Shown here piece by piece: positions 36,167 to 48,300 of a stretch of DNA of 64,000 nucleotides; within the stretch, counting starts at the first letter, position 1, and every line of letters begins with the position of its first letter. Under the pieces are notes generated by a model. It did no database searches and had not been told where the DNA came from. It saw only the letters and a list, made by a program, of their open reading frames with translations. The position numbers and the translations under genes were made by a program. The stretch is from Helichrysum umbraculigerum (taxonomy: Eukaryota; Streptophyta; Magnoliopsida; Asterales; Asteraceae): the NCBI GenBank assembly GCA_949592205.1, contig CATIUR010000006.1:12727001-12791000 (forward strand), read 5' to 3'.

Positions 36167-38488
36167 CTAACAATGGTTCTCGCTACCCAACAGTGGCAAA
36201 ATTATATTAACAGTGGTTGCAGCCTTGCCTCTGTTTGGCTTGTTTTTCAACAATGGACTTGTACCTCTGTTCCTATTATTATTAGGATTGAAGTAGCAGT
36301 CCTGTTGAGTATGGTTGTACCTGCCACATATATAACATGCCTTTCTTTTCATACATTCAAACCCATTACCCAACCTTTGTGAAACCAATTGGTTCCAATT
36401 TCTCTGATTACCCCTGGAAATGGATCTATTTGCATTATTTGCAGAAATTAAATAAGACCTGTTTGATTTACATGCACACTTTTCACATTCAGATTTATCT
36501 TTTGACTTATCTTTTGATTCAGGATTAACTCTTTTGTGCACATAACCTAGACCAGATCTAGATTTATTGGATTTTCTAACTTGATCTAACTGAGCCTTTG
36601 CCTTCTCAACAAACATCTTTTTACCCTCTTCTAGTTTAGTACTATTTAGTTCAGAAACTAGACCAGTAATAGGCTTAACACAATCATCCACAGAATTACC
36701 ACTAGATGAGCTATCACTATCACTCTCATCTTCCTCAGTCCAATCAGATACCTCAACTTTATCAAAATTCACATTATCAGCACAATTAACAACTGGATCT
36801 ACCTTTTTAACCTCCTCAGACACACCTACCTTAAGTTTTTCTAAGTCAAACTCAAGCTTAGATGGGAAGTAAGTATGATTATAAGGTGGGGGTACAGCAT
36901 TAAGGTTGTAACCTAATCCAAGTTTTAATTTATCATGAATTTGAGACTTGATTAAGTTTTGAACACCTTTTGAAGCATTTTCCAATTCATCAACTTTCAA
37001 TTTTATTGACTCTTTATCAGAAATTGCCTCAGCCAACTTTGCACTTAGCATATCAACTTTTGTTTGTAAAGCTTTCTTTTCCCAATTCAGATATTTAATA
37101 TCTAAGTGAAATTGTGATTCATTCTTTTCAAAAGCTTTTATCTGTCTTTCTAAGTTTTCAATGGCTAAAGTTGAATGTTGACTCTTTTCCACACAAGCTT
37201 TTAATTCATTACACACAACCAGATTATGATCCCTATAAAATTTAACCATTTTCTTACATGCAGGAGAACATAATTTAGATTGTACCTCATATGGAATGTC
37301 TGAAGGCTCTGGTTCTTCTGTGACAGCCATCAAAGCTTGATTCTGAACTACAAGCTCTTCTTGGTCACTCCAGTCAAATCCTCCCATCCCATCTTGTGCA
37401 ACCAATGAATCAGAAGTGGTGTTCTGAACAGGTACCAATCTTCTTTGTGGAGCAGAACTATTTCTCATAATACCATTCTGAGATCCTCCAGCCTGTGTGC
37501 TCTTGCATTCTCTAGCAAAGTGTCCCATCTTGTGACAGTTGAAGTACTCCACCTTGCTCTTGTCAAATCCAGCTACACCATCTCTCTTGTAAGTGAAGTT
37601 TCTGTTCCCAGACCTCTGCATAAACCTTTTTGCCCGGATAGTAATCATAGCCATCTGCCATCTCAAATCCATCTCTTCAAGATCTTCTTCATTAACCTGT
37701 TCCAAATCCTCTGTTGTTAATGATGAATTAACATGACTCGCAAAGAAGGCTTCCAAGATATTATCTTTAGCACCAGATGTGCTACAGCTACCAGATTCAC
37801 CAACAGACACAAAAGCAGCATTGTTAGAGCTACTATTGGACTGTTTCAGAGCCATCACCTCAGGCTCAAAGTTCCTCAGATCATTGTATAGATCTTCAAT
37901 CTCCTTTTCTTCAAGATCTGCACTTTGTCTAAGTCCCACAGTATACATATTCCAATCTGTGCCTAATGATCTTAGAAACTTCCTATTCAAATCATCTTTA
38001 TCAACCTTAACATTGTGATTCTCAAGATCACCCACAAGCTTTTGAAATCTATCAAAAGTCTGAGTCAGAGTTTCAGACTTTACACCTGCAAAGTTTTCAA
38101 ACTGTTGTTTGAGAAGAGATCTCTTATTCTTCTTGGTGTTATCATTACCACCAAATCTCTTAACAATTGCTTGCATAAGAACCTGAGCATCTTCACAGTT
38201 TTCAAACTTCCTTTGATACTCATTAGGAATAGACAAAAGTAGAGTACTTAATGCCTTCCACTCTGTTGCTCTTTCTTTTCTCTCTGCATCAGTCTTTGGT
38301 GGTGGTCTTTCTTCCTTTTTACCATCTGCATCCTTAGTATAAACTGGTCCATTAGTAACCACCTCCCACATCATATAATCAGTCAGCAACATGTATTGTC
38401 TAATCCTAGTCTGCCATAGCTCAAACTCATCGGGTTTGAGCATGGGGATTTTTGTAGCTTGAATACCTTCCATTGTTTCAGTTGACAT
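36167..38488 (-). CDS. gag: Intact Copia-type GAG polyprotein (773 aa)
   Basis: Starts MSTETMEGIQATKIPML at 38488 and runs uninterrupted to TAG at 36167. The N-terminal domain resembles the DUF4219/UBN2 retrotransposon gag family (FELWQTRIRQYMLLTDY, WKALSTLLLSIPNEYQRKFE, LTQTFDRFQKLVGDLENH). The first CCHC knuckle is damaged at its first Cys (YFNCHKMGHFAREC). A coiled-coil-like stretch follows (LERQIKAFEKNESQFH). A second knuckle, CYICGRYNHTQQDC, is intact near the C-terminus. The last 20 codons read through two copies of the AACAGTGGC-type motif (minus CCACTGTTA). The uninterrupted frame in an element without pol suggests recent activity or selection on gag. Confidence 0.9.
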   Translation of the reverse strand: MSTETMEGIQATKIPMLKPDEFELWQTRIRQYMLLTDYMMWEVVTNGPVYTKDADGKKEERPPPKTDAERKERATEWKALSTLLLSIPNEYQRKFENCEDAQVLMQAIVKRFGGNDNTKKNKRSLLKQQFENFAGVKSETLTQTFDRFQKLVGDLENHNVKVDKDDLNRKFLRSLGTDWNMYTVGLRQSADLEEKEIEDLYNDLRNFEPEVMALKQSNSSSNNAAFVSVGESGSCSTSGAKDNILEAFFASHVNSSLTTEDLEQVNEEDLEEMDLRWQMAMITIRAKRFMQRSGNRNFTYKRDGVAGFDKSKVEYFNCHKMGHFARECKSTQAGGSQNGIMRNSSAPQRRLVPVQNTTSDSLVAQDGMGGFDWSDQEELVVQNQALMAVTEEPEPSDIPYEVQSKLCSPACKKMVKFYRDHNLVVCNELKACVEKSQHSTLAIENLERQIKAFEKNESQFHLDIKYLNWEKKALQTKVDMLSAKLAEAISDKESIKLKVDELENASKGVQNLIKSQIHDKLKLGLGYNLNAVPPPYNHTYFPSKLEFDLEKLKVGVSEEVKKVDPVVNCADNVNFDKVEVSDWTEEDESDSDSSSSGNSVDDCVKPITGLVSELNSTKLEEGKKMFVEKAKAQLDQVRKSNKSRSGLGYVHKRVNPESKDKSKDKSECEKCACKSNRSYLISANNANRSISRGNQRNWNQLVSQRLGNGFECMKRKACYICGRYNHTQQDCYFNPNNNRNRGTSPLLKNKPNRGKAATTVNIILPLLGSENHC

Positions 38489-38551
38489 GTTGTTGTTTGT
38501 TGAAAAAGCTGCAAAATTTAATTACCTTCTTCAAGATCAAAGTAATACCAA

Positions 38552-38563
38552 GCTCTGATACCA
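38552..38563 (-). promoter_or_regulatory. Second, internal primer-site-like sequence
   Basis: The minus strand reads TGGTATCAGAGC preceded by GGGATCATCAAG. This has the same layout as the LTR/primer-site junctions at 52101 and 39887, but it lies inside the element, 60 bp upstream of gag. Confidence 0.75.
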
Positions 38564-39270
38564 CTTGATGATCCCAGCTAGAGATCTTAGTATGTATTAC
38601 TTTGATTGATTATTAATAAGCTTGCGGAATAGTTTATTAATAACTTGAAGAACAAACTTGTATATAACAGAATATCTAACCAAAAGCTTCAATATTATTA
38701 ACAATAATACGAACACACAATTTGTGTTAGGGTTTACAACCTTGAAGCTAATAACTAGAATGAATTCGTCACACTCTAGGGTTTTACAGGATCTCTATTT
38801 ATAACATATAGAGTCCTTTACAGAATCAAACTATTATGGAATCATATCTATTCCATAATTCTCTCTATTCAACTATATCTAACCAACAGTGGTTATCTAT
38901 ATCACTAACAGGGGTAGTACTCGTATATTATCAACAGTGGTTGAGTACTTAATACAAAATACAAACTACACACTAACAGTGGCACTGTTAGACAAACTAC
39001 TTGACAGCGGCAGCTACTAACTAGCAGTGGCAACTACTAACAGTGGCTATACCGAACAGTGGTTACTATGTATTAGCAGCGGTAGGATTTTGTGATAGCA
39101 GTGGCAAGCTTGTACTAACAGTGGCAAGCTTATACTAACAGGGGTAAGCCTGTACTGACAGAGGCAATGTTGTACTAGCAGAGGCAAGCTTGTACTAGCA
39201 GCGGGACACTTTGTGCTAACAGTGGCTGAGCAGTGGCTAGCACATGTAACTAACAGGGGCAGCAACTTCA
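38564..39270 (-). other. Embedded LTR-like segment in the gag-only element
   Basis: Follows the internal primer-like site on its LTR side, starting TGATGATCCCAGC on the plus strand. It contains AT-rich leader sequence and a long AACAGTGGC array. It may be the remnant 5' LTR of the Copia that donated gag. Confidence 0.5.
38885..39255. repeat. AACAGTGGC/AGCAGCGGC short-motif array
   Basis: Roughly 18 variants of (A/G)(A/G)CAG(T/G/C)GG with intervening CAAGCTTGTACT-type spacers, spaced about 15-25 bp. It lies in the leader of the gag-only element. Two more copies are at 36190-36215, overlapping the gag stop-proximal codons. Confidence 0.85.
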
Positions 39271-39872
39271 GAATTATATATCTCTCTGATGACGTATCTG
39301 ATCATGCTCAAATTTTTACATGAAGTCGATCATTGTTTCATTAATCACATATCCAAAAATCAAGTCGATCCAATGGTTAACGAATCTACAGTAATTTTCT
39401 GACTTCAGTTGCACGAAAGAAACCATAAACCTACTGCAGCAAATTCGAATTTGAATATCTCTAAGTAGAAACATCCAATCACAACGAAAATTTTACACAA
39501 TGTAGAAACATATGTCTTCTATAACATATCCAAAAATCATAAACTTTCATTGGATAACGAAGACACAGTGATCGTTTTACTTCTGCCGTTTTGAAAAACC
39601 CTAAACTTTCAGCAACCAATTTCGACAATGAATATCTCTTAATTAAAAGCTCAGATCAAAAATTCCTTTGGTAGGAATGTGCGCCTATATGTTAAGAACC
39701 TACAGTTCAAATTTCACGACAATCTAACGGTTAACGAAGGAGATCCGAATTTTTTTACCATGGCTGTGCAGAAAGATACGAATTACGAATTTTTCTTGCA
39801 ATCTTCTAGGGTTTCTTCGATACGGCTTCTCTTGCTTGTAAAACTTGTAGATCCTAGATCACGAGCCACCTT

Positions 39873-39884
39873 GCTCTGATACCA
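39873..39884 (-). promoter_or_regulatory. Gag-only element primer binding site (initiator tRNA-Met)
   Basis: The minus strand reads TGGTATCAGAGC two bases inside the 5' LTR. Confidence 0.92.
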
Positions 39885-39886
39885 AT

Positions 39887-40274
39887 TGTGAAAACCCAAT
39901 AACGATCTAGCTCTAGATTGTTTAGATCTAATCTAGGATCAATGATAACAAAGATAATAATATGCAGCGGAATAGAACAATAACATCAAAGTTATCATAA
40001 CAAAAAGCCTCAATTCTATTTGATCATGATAGAACGATTATACAAATATAACAGGATCAAGAAACCTTGATCTTGAGGCTAAACAAACCCTTAGACGTCT
40101 ACATTATGTGTGCACACCAAAACCTACGTCCCTATTTCTCTTTATATAATAGAGATCTTTAGGGTTACAAGAAATCATAATTATACTAGAAGACTAATTA
40201 AAATAAAACAATTCATCTTTAGTCCCTCAACTTGCATCTTTTATTTTGTCTCATCAAATTAATAAATCCTAACA
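39887..40274 (-). repeat. Gag-only element 5' LTR
   Basis: 388 bp direct repeat of 34906-35293, followed by the CATAG duplication. Confidence 0.95.
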
Positions 40275-40279
40275 CATAG

Positions 40280-40877
40280 TATTGGTTATCGCTCATGAGG
40301 TCGCAGAGAAGGCGACGTAGCTTGTGACGTCACAGAAGGTGTAAAATTACTAAATAATGCGACATTGGCTGCTACGTCGCAGCCGACGTCGCAACGACGA
40401 ACCCCATCCCAAACCCAGAAAACCCTAAGTTGCGAAATTGGGGTTTTTCAAATTCACGTATACCAATCGATGCGGGTTATCAAGGGGAACATGAAAACAT
40501 AAATTTTACCGCATGAAACACACGTTTACATATCTAATTTACCCGAAACCGAACCCACCGCAACCGCAAAATACAAATAATGATTAAATGAAAAATACAC
40601 GGTGTAAACGGGTAAAGTTAGTACCTAAATGTTGAGTAACAAGTAGAGAACAGAAAGGCGTGAATGGATCATAACGAAAGCCTCTAAAAAGAAAGGATCG
40701 AAGTTGAAAATCGTCGGTAGTCGCTACGTCGCAGTCGCCGGAGATGAGGTCGCACGTGAGGCCGCAAATAAAGTGTGAATAGTGTAACGAGTACGTCGCG
40801 GGTAAAAACTATATATTGTGTAACCCTCATTGCGACGTCATATGCGACGTAGTGTGCGACTTTCTGGACGACGTCGC
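40280..40877 (-). other. C1 spacer, middle part, with GCGAC/GTCGC motifs
   Basis: Noncoding. Dense GTCGC/GCGAC motifs occur at 40290-40400 and 40718-40877. S1 inserted exactly at one of them. Confidence 0.7.
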
Positions 40878-41639
40878 TGTAACACCCGGTCAAAAAGGTC
40901 AATTTTCGCGCCCGATTTAAAACTTTCATTTCACATACTTGGTATGCATTACCTTAAATAATGTGTTATTATTTTAAATGAACATTATTTACACGGAAAA
41001 TATTAAACTATTTCAGAACATAATTCATTTTGTTTAAAACGTATTTTGGCGACGAAACCATTCGAAAGGTATCTGTCAAACAAATCCAAAACAAAGTTAT
41101 ATTTTTATAACTCGAATAAAGTATTTTTATAAAATACTTCGAATAAAAACATATACGATTTCGTATTAGCAAAATTTCGATTTTAAAATAAAATAATTAT
41201 TTTTACGATCGGGCAAACAAACACGGGCATTTATACCGCGAATTGGGGACAACCGAACCCACCAAAAAGGATGGGCCGGCCTCCTCCCCACCTCATTTTC
41301 TTCTTCCTTTTTTCTTTCTCACCAAACACACCCACCATCCATCTCTCTCTTCCTCTCGGCACACCACCGCCGGCCACCACCAGCGCCACCAACATCAACA
41401 ACAGCAGCCGCACATCACCATCATCATGATCATCATCTTCATCTTCATCATCGTCATCTCCATCATCTCGATCCGTCATATTTGAGCTCGAAATCGACAT
41501 TCGGTAAGAACACCCGATTTCACACCTTCACGACACTTGATTTATGTTTATTAACATGTTATTGAGTCCATACAATAAGAATATACCTAAGAAATTGGTT
41601 AAAAACGTTTTAAAACTCGAAACCCACCTCAAAAATCGC

Positions 41640-41870
41640 TGCAGTTCGTCGTGCGAGTTGAGACGAACTCAACTCGCGAAACCTTATCCGAACTCGCGAA
41701 TCGAACAGACTTGCGAGTCGAACTGAGTCGCGAGTTGACTTGCGGACCGACTTGTCTGCGAATCAAGCTGTGAAGCGGCTCGACCCGCGAACCGAGTTGA
41801 GCTGCGAGTTGAGACCCGCGAGTCCACTTGTCCTGCGAATTCAAACTCAGTTCGCTTCGCGGACTCAATG
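41640..41870. repeat. CGCGA-centred array (S1)
   Basis: About ten variants of AACTCGCGAA, GAGTCGCGAGTT or CTTGCGAGTCG within 230 bp. Many are partial palindromes of ACTCGCGAGT. Confidence 0.8.
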
Positions 41871-43014
41871 CACTCCACCAATTCGGTCCGCAGCCAACCT
41901 TTGGTAGATTTTCCGATTTTAAATCTTCAATGCGATTTTTAGTAAAGCAGTGTAGTAGAAAAAAAAAATTTCCAAGCTGACTTGGCAGCTCGACCCCAAC
42001 CAGGGGCTCTGCCCCTTGGACCCCGCCAGGGGTTGCCACCCCTTGGACCCCGCTACCAGGGGCGCTGCCCCCGGACCCCCGTACACGGTTTCCAAACCTG
42101 AACGACAAATAAATAATTACATAACTCGCTTAGACAAACTGATTTGTCTCATACTTATATGACCTCACGTGTTAGGATACTAGGAGATTACCTATCGGAC
42201 GACGCGCGTATCGTAGGATCGCCGACAACTCACAGGTGAGTTCATAGCCCCACTCTTTCATCTGTTTTACTGTTTTCGGGGTGAGACGCATGCACAACTA
42301 CTGTTTTGGAATTATAATGATAAACTTTTATAATTCACACGTAACTATATTACTGTTATGTAATACAAATGTGTAATACTTAGGAATTACACCCAATATA
42401 TTGTTGTAGGACAATATCACTACTTAACCTAGATAGGTTGCCATTGTACATTACTAGATTTTTGGAAAACAATCACCATCACATAATTTGACTAAGTTAT
42501 CATTATGCATTGACCATATTGTCACGGGACAATATTATCAAACACACTAGAACTAGTTAGTTCTACCTACACTGGACAACGACTAGACTTTTACAGGATT
42601 ACTTTCCCTTTCGGGACTACAACTGCTCATACAGTCCAGGACTTCTAAACTGGAATAGTACCCAAATAAACAACAACCAAGGACTTCAGATATACTTGCT
42701 AGGCTGAGGCTAGGAGTATACATTAGTGACAAACGTTAGTATAGGATCTTTATACTATTACAAACCAACTAGATGATGACTATTCACACCTAGGCCCAAT
42801 GTGATACAATTAATATCTAAGTATTGTACATACATATTTAGATACAATATGTTACTTCATGCGTAGCATGATACACTATTTCTTGTCCTTGTAGATTTGA
42901 CTTATATATATGTATATATAAATATTCTCGTACACTATATCAAGCGCTTGGTGTTTCTTACAATTTATATATGCATATTGGCATACATACATACAAACAT
43001 AACTACTAAAGTCA

Positions 43015-43130
43015 GGCGCGTCGTAGTACGGCTGGCTCTCATTTACTTAGCCAGTCTGTCGTAGTACAGCTGGCTCTACATTTCACCAGCCGGGCTTGTC
43101 GTAGTACAGACGGCTCGATTACATACTTTG
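43015..43130. repeat. Three GTCGTAGTAC tandem units in S1
   Basis: GTCGTAGTACNGNNGGCTC units start near 43020, 43058 and 43098, with about 39-bp spacing. A different repeat with AGGTATTTAGGCATG recurs near 43568, 43625 and 43675. Confidence 0.8.
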
Positions 43131-44195
43131 CTTACGAGCAATACGGACGATGTCCAGATTGGACACACAATGACGCCACGGTAAAGTGGGCACAAAACAA
43201 TGCCACGGTATTGCAGTTGGCACAAGGACGTATTCGCGGTAAAGCGATACACTCACGGATGGACGGGCTTATGCTCGTGATCCATAACAGTTAACGGGTC
43301 GGTGAGATTTCACGCGAGGTCGTTAGCTCAGTATTTGATTAAATACTCTATCGTAGTTCTACGGGACTACACGGTTACTCATACTCAGCAACGGATCGGC
43401 GAGCTTATACTCGAGATCGTTGGCTTAATTTACGTTACCAGAGGCAACACTACATGCCAGATAGGCATGCCGATTATTACTCAACATCACATGACGTAGT
43501 CATACATTTACTTGGACTATACTCAGGCAGGTTTTGCCTCGCAATGGTTTATTTCACTTACACCAGATAGGTATTTAGGCATGGATTGCCACACCCTTAA
43601 TATGACGCAGTCATACACTTGATAGTATTTAGGCATGTATTGCCTCACGATTTTAGACTCACTATACCTGATAGGTATCTAGGAATGGTATGCCTCATTC
43701 CTTACGTACTTAGGTACACACCGCTACTTTTAGGGTAGGAAATACCTAGTGAAATGTATACACATGGGTGTTACATCTTTAATACAATACAAATCAAAAT
43801 ACAGGGATCTCGAACTACTTTTCAGAACATACAGGATTTACACTTTATGTTTTCAACTAACAATCCTATGAACTCACCAGCTTTATAGCTGACTCGTTTT
43901 AGCATGTGTTCTCAGGTGCCCAGCAGGATTAGGATTGCTACATGATTATGCTAGCTCGAGTCGTATGTTTTCATACAACTGGATTTCCCTGCATAACTTT
44001 TGTATTTCAATTTATGTATTGAAATTATTTTGCGAACTCGCAACGTGTATACAGTTTTATTTTGGAAATGTAATAACTATTTTCAAACGTCTCATTTAGA
44101 GGTCGTTTGCTATGTATCTTATGCTGTGATATTTGATTTGGTAACACCCGACCCGACCGCTTCCGCAACCTAAAATTTGAGGGTGTTACAGTCGC

Positions 44196-45350
44196 AGAAC
44201 AGAACCATTTTCAATTCGAATCCGATTCTTAGATTTCGACGCGCGATTTGAGAAGTAATATGTGACTTTGGGGATAACATAAAATAAAACTTCAAAAAAT
44301 ACAAGATATTAATGCAAAAATTACAAAAATACAATTAACATAGTCTTTTTGGTGACAGAGTTGATTAAGTCTGGTTAGGGATCATATCGGAATAACATGC
44401 AATTATTAGGAATAGTAAGTGTTATTTCGATCATCAGTATTTTTGTCCACTTTAAATTTACTTGGCACATTTAAAACACCTTTTATAAAAGTTATTTCAA
44501 GACGATTATTGGTATTGTTTGTCCACCTAAACATTATACATCCGAATCTGTGAGCTAACCTTTATTGTTAGTATGAATATTAATTTTGTGAAACTTATTA
44601 TATGATATACTTATAAATTATAGTAAAACTCATAACGCTGCATATTCTACACACAAGGTAGAGATTACAAGACCAAGTTTATATCAACTTTCTCGTAACA
44701 TACACTTGATATTTTAATTTTAGGCATACATCTAACCTATTATGAAGATACTAGTGGCCCCAGATCTGCACTTAGTACAACAGAGAGTCCCTTAGTATGA
44801 ACAAAACAAGTTTGAGACCATTTGCATAACTAATGGATTCAGGTCTGTACGTGAGTACAACAATAGTCACCATTAGTTAGGCTAATAATCATATTATTAC
44901 TATATGCCAATTTTGCATTTACATAATAATTATGACAGCGTATGGTAGTACCTTCATTCATCAATTAAGACTTATGTCATACATCATATAACATTTTTCA
45001 CAAAGTAATAGACAAGTTTTAATATTACTTCTTACTCACTCACAAACCGGTGTGTATCATGCCTACCAATACATCGTATGATAAAGCTAAATTTTATAAA
45101 AACTGTTTTAGATATGTCAGATAAACCTAGTGACACATCCAAGATAAACCTTAAAATTCCATTTTGTGCATGTCACCCGATGTACTATCATATCCCAAGT
45201 TGTTTACAGACACAACTCAACGTCTATTTTAAAAATGTAGCAACCGTGCATTTCTTTTATACTAAAGAGTATAAAGAGTGGCAGTTGCCATTTTTTTTTT
45301 TAAATACACATAAAAAGGTAAATTTACTTTCCAAGTCACAAATTACTTTT
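44196..45350 (-). other. C1 spacer next to pol
   Basis: AT-rich noncoding stretch between the end of C1 pol and S1. No recognisable domain. Confidence 0.6.
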
Positions 45351-45354
45351 TATT

Positions 45355-48300
45355 CTGAAAGAACCTTAAACCAATCATGTTGATCAGTTCATCAAATCGA
45401 GCGTGTGAAATAGCTTTAGTGAATAGGTCGGCACTTTGCTTAAGGGTGTCTATATGGACCAGGTCTATCAAGTGTTTTTCATAGCAATCCCATATAAAGT
45501 GGAACCTAAGTTATATGTGTTTAGTCTTAGAGTGCTGTACGGGATTGCGAGTGATTGATATAGCAGCAGTGTTATCTATGTGAATAGGAGTCATAGTAAG
45601 AAGTAACCCGTAATCGCGTAGTTGGTGCTGAATCCAGAGAACTTGGGCACAGCAGCTCGCAGCAGCAACATACTTAGCCTCTGCTGTAGAAAGAGAAACC
45701 ATAGTCTGCTTCTTGCACTGCCAAGAGACCAAACGCGATCCTAAAAATTGGCATCCACCAGTTGTTGACTTCTTATCTAAGCTGCAACCGCCATGATCCG
45801 AATCCGAATAGGCCGTAAGAGCGAAAGTCTTCTCATTTGAATACCATAGACCCAGAGTAGGTCTAGCTCTGAGATAACCGAAAATTCGCTTTACTGCCTT
45901 CATATGAGACACCTTTGGCTTAGCCTGATAGCGTGAGCAAATACGATGTCCGGCCTAGAGGCAGTCAAATACATAAGAGAACCTATCATAGAACAATAGT
46001 CCCTCTCTTTGCAATCTTCGTCATCCTCAGCAGGTCTAAGATTGTGATTGAGCTCGATAGGAGTCCCATAGGTTTTACAATTGAGCAAGTCATAACTAGT
46101 CAACATGTCATTGACATATTTTGACTGATGTATATAGATACCTTTAGCAAGTTGCTCAACTTGTACACCTAAAAAGAAAGTGAGCTCCCCCATCGCGCTC
46201 ATTTCAAACTCTGACTTCATGATCTGCTCAAAGTTTTTACACATAGCCTCATTTGTAGAACCGAAGATAATATCGTCCACTTAAACCTGCACAAGTAACA
46301 TATCTTCCCTATCCCCAGACTGTTCTCGAAGAATGAATAGCGTGCTATCAATGTTGCCCCTCACAAAACCATGCTTAATCAGATGCGTAGTAAGCCGCTC
46401 ATACCAAAGTCTCGGAGCTTGGTGAAGACCATATAACGCCTTGTTTAACTTGCAGACGTATTCCAGAAGCGCAGGATCTTCAAAACCGGGAGGCTGCTTA
46501 ACATACACATCTGTGTCTACTTGTCCATACAGAAACGCACTTTTCACATCAAGTTGATTGACGCGAAATTCTTTGAAGCACGCGTATGCTAGAAAAATGC
46601 GAATAGATTCCAATCGAGCAACGGGGGAAAATACTTCATCATAGTCCAGACCTTCAATTTGACTGAAGCCTTGAACTACCAGACGTGCTTTATTACGAAT
46701 CACAATGCCCCGATCATCCATCTTATTGCGATATACCCAACGAGTGCCAGTCAAGTGGGCACCCTTGGGTAATGGAACTACTTCCCAGAGTAGAAACTTT
46801 TCAAATTGCAACAGTTCCTCTTGCATGGCCTCGACCCAGGATGGATCTTTTAAGGCCTCTTCAACCTTCTTGGGTTCAATTTGTGATAGATGACATGAAT
46901 TGATATTAGCAACAAGACCCAAAAGTTGTTGAGTTGAAGTCTGATTCACTTGATATCGCGTTTGAACCGTAGCATGAGGATCACCAATAATATTTTCAAT
47001 GGGACGATCCTTATGTATGCGACTTACTGGAATGGTATCCGGCACAAGAACCACATCCAAGTTGTTCAAATCTCCCTCAGTTGCAGGAATATTCGGTGAA
47101 GCTTCATCATCTTCTTCTCCTTGAGTATAGGAGTGAGAATAGGTTGTCTTTTTTGCTTCCTCTTCCTCTTCCTCCCCTTCTTCCTCTAATGAAGGCATTG
47201 GTGGATCATAAGGAAGCTCCATCTTATAGATAGTCTTAGAAGTAGAAGGAGCATCCAAAGATGGTTTATTTGTGGGTGTAGGTGAAGGTGTGGATGTAGA
47301 TGCGGATGCGGATGTTGGACTAGGTGTTGTGGTGGGTGCGGGAGTGGGTGTTGGAGTAGGTTTTGAGGTGGATGTTTGATTAGATGCCGATTCAGGGTTT
47401 GAGTTAGATGGTTTTAAGGGAGAATCTGGTGTCTCTTGAGAGAGACTGATTCCATGGAGTAGGGTGACAAACTCTTCCTCTTGATCCACTTCAGGTATGT
47501 TGAAAGGGTTATTGACATCCGCATAACTGAAAAACCAATCCGGACCCGTTCCTTGAGGAGGATCCGTATAGCGCAAGCATTTGACTTCAAAGTGATCCTC
47601 TACCTGCTGTGTTGAATTGTTGTAAACTCTCTTATTCGGAGAATTCACCGAATAACCAAGAAAAATCCCTTCAACTGCTTCATCATCAAACTTTGAGATT
47701 TTATCTTTAGTAATCATAATCAAACATGGACACCCAAACGGCTCTAGAAACTGCAAATTTGGCTTACGGTTATTGAAAAGTTCATAACTTGTCTTGTTCT
47801 TCTTCTTAACCGTGAGCACCCGATTCAAAACATAACATGCAGTGTTAACTGCCTCAGCCAAGAAGATGATAGGTAACTTTGAATCAGCTAGCATAGTCCG
47901 AGCTGTCTCGATGATAGTCCTATTCTTACGTTCTGCAACTCCATTCTGTTGAGGATTTCTTGGAGCACTGAATTGATGTTCAATGCCTTTCGCAGTACAG
48001 TATAACTCGAGAGTTGAATTCTTAAACTCGGTTCCATTATCACTTCGCAGTCTCTTCACCTTTAAGTTGCACAAATTTGCCAACTTATCCAATAGATATA
48101 CCAAAATATCTGCAGTCTCACCCTTTGAAGCTAGAAAGTAAACCCACAAAAATCTTGAGTAGTCATCAGTAACTACCAAGCAATAAGATCTGCCACCAAT
48201 GCTCTTTGTAGAAATGGGACCAAACAGATCCATATGTAAGAGTTCCAGTGGTGCAGCAATAGAATTCACTATCTTAGACTTATGGGACTTCTTGTGGAGT

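Larger units (their letters stand above)
34906..40274 (-). mobile_element. Gag-only Copia element (TR-GAG type)
   Basis: Two 388-bp LTRs (34906-35293 and 39887-40274) differ by one base seen by eye. The TSD CATAG is perfect (34901-34905 and 40275-40279). On the minus strand the order is 5' LTR, primer site 39884-39873, a long leader with an AACAGTGGC array, an intact 773-codon gag, about 870 bp of noncoding sequence, a purine tract (TAGGGAAAGAT) and the 3' LTR. No protease, integrase or RT is present. This matches the non-autonomous class described as TR-GAG elements. It needs pol functions from another Copia element. Confidence 0.88.
40878..44190 (+). mobile_element. S1: 3.3-kb solo LTR of a chromovirus-type element
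   Basis: Ends are TGTAACACCC and GGGTGTTACA, flanked by the perfect duplication GTCGC (40873-40877 and 44191-44195). No internal or second LTR sequence is present, so it probably arose by LTR-LTR recombination. Features in order: C-rich leader with (ATC)n runs near 41400-41470, donor TTCGGTAAGAAC (GT 41504), CGCGA array 41640-41870, GGGGC-GCCCC repeats 41995-42080, candidate mini-exon 42176-42235 ending CACAGGTGAGTT, then short tandem repeats 43015-43130 and 43560-43700. An unrelated non-autonomous element with these ends is possible but less likely. Confidence 0.82.

Noticed and set aside
41231..41500. Acidic Asp/Glu-rich minus-strand open frame
   Set aside because: It is the antisense reading of the (ATC)n leader of the S1 LTR.
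40878..44190. Host gene with a proline/histidine-rich first exon
   Set aside because: Perfect LTR-type termini and target duplication. The open frames are short and lie in the LTR leader.
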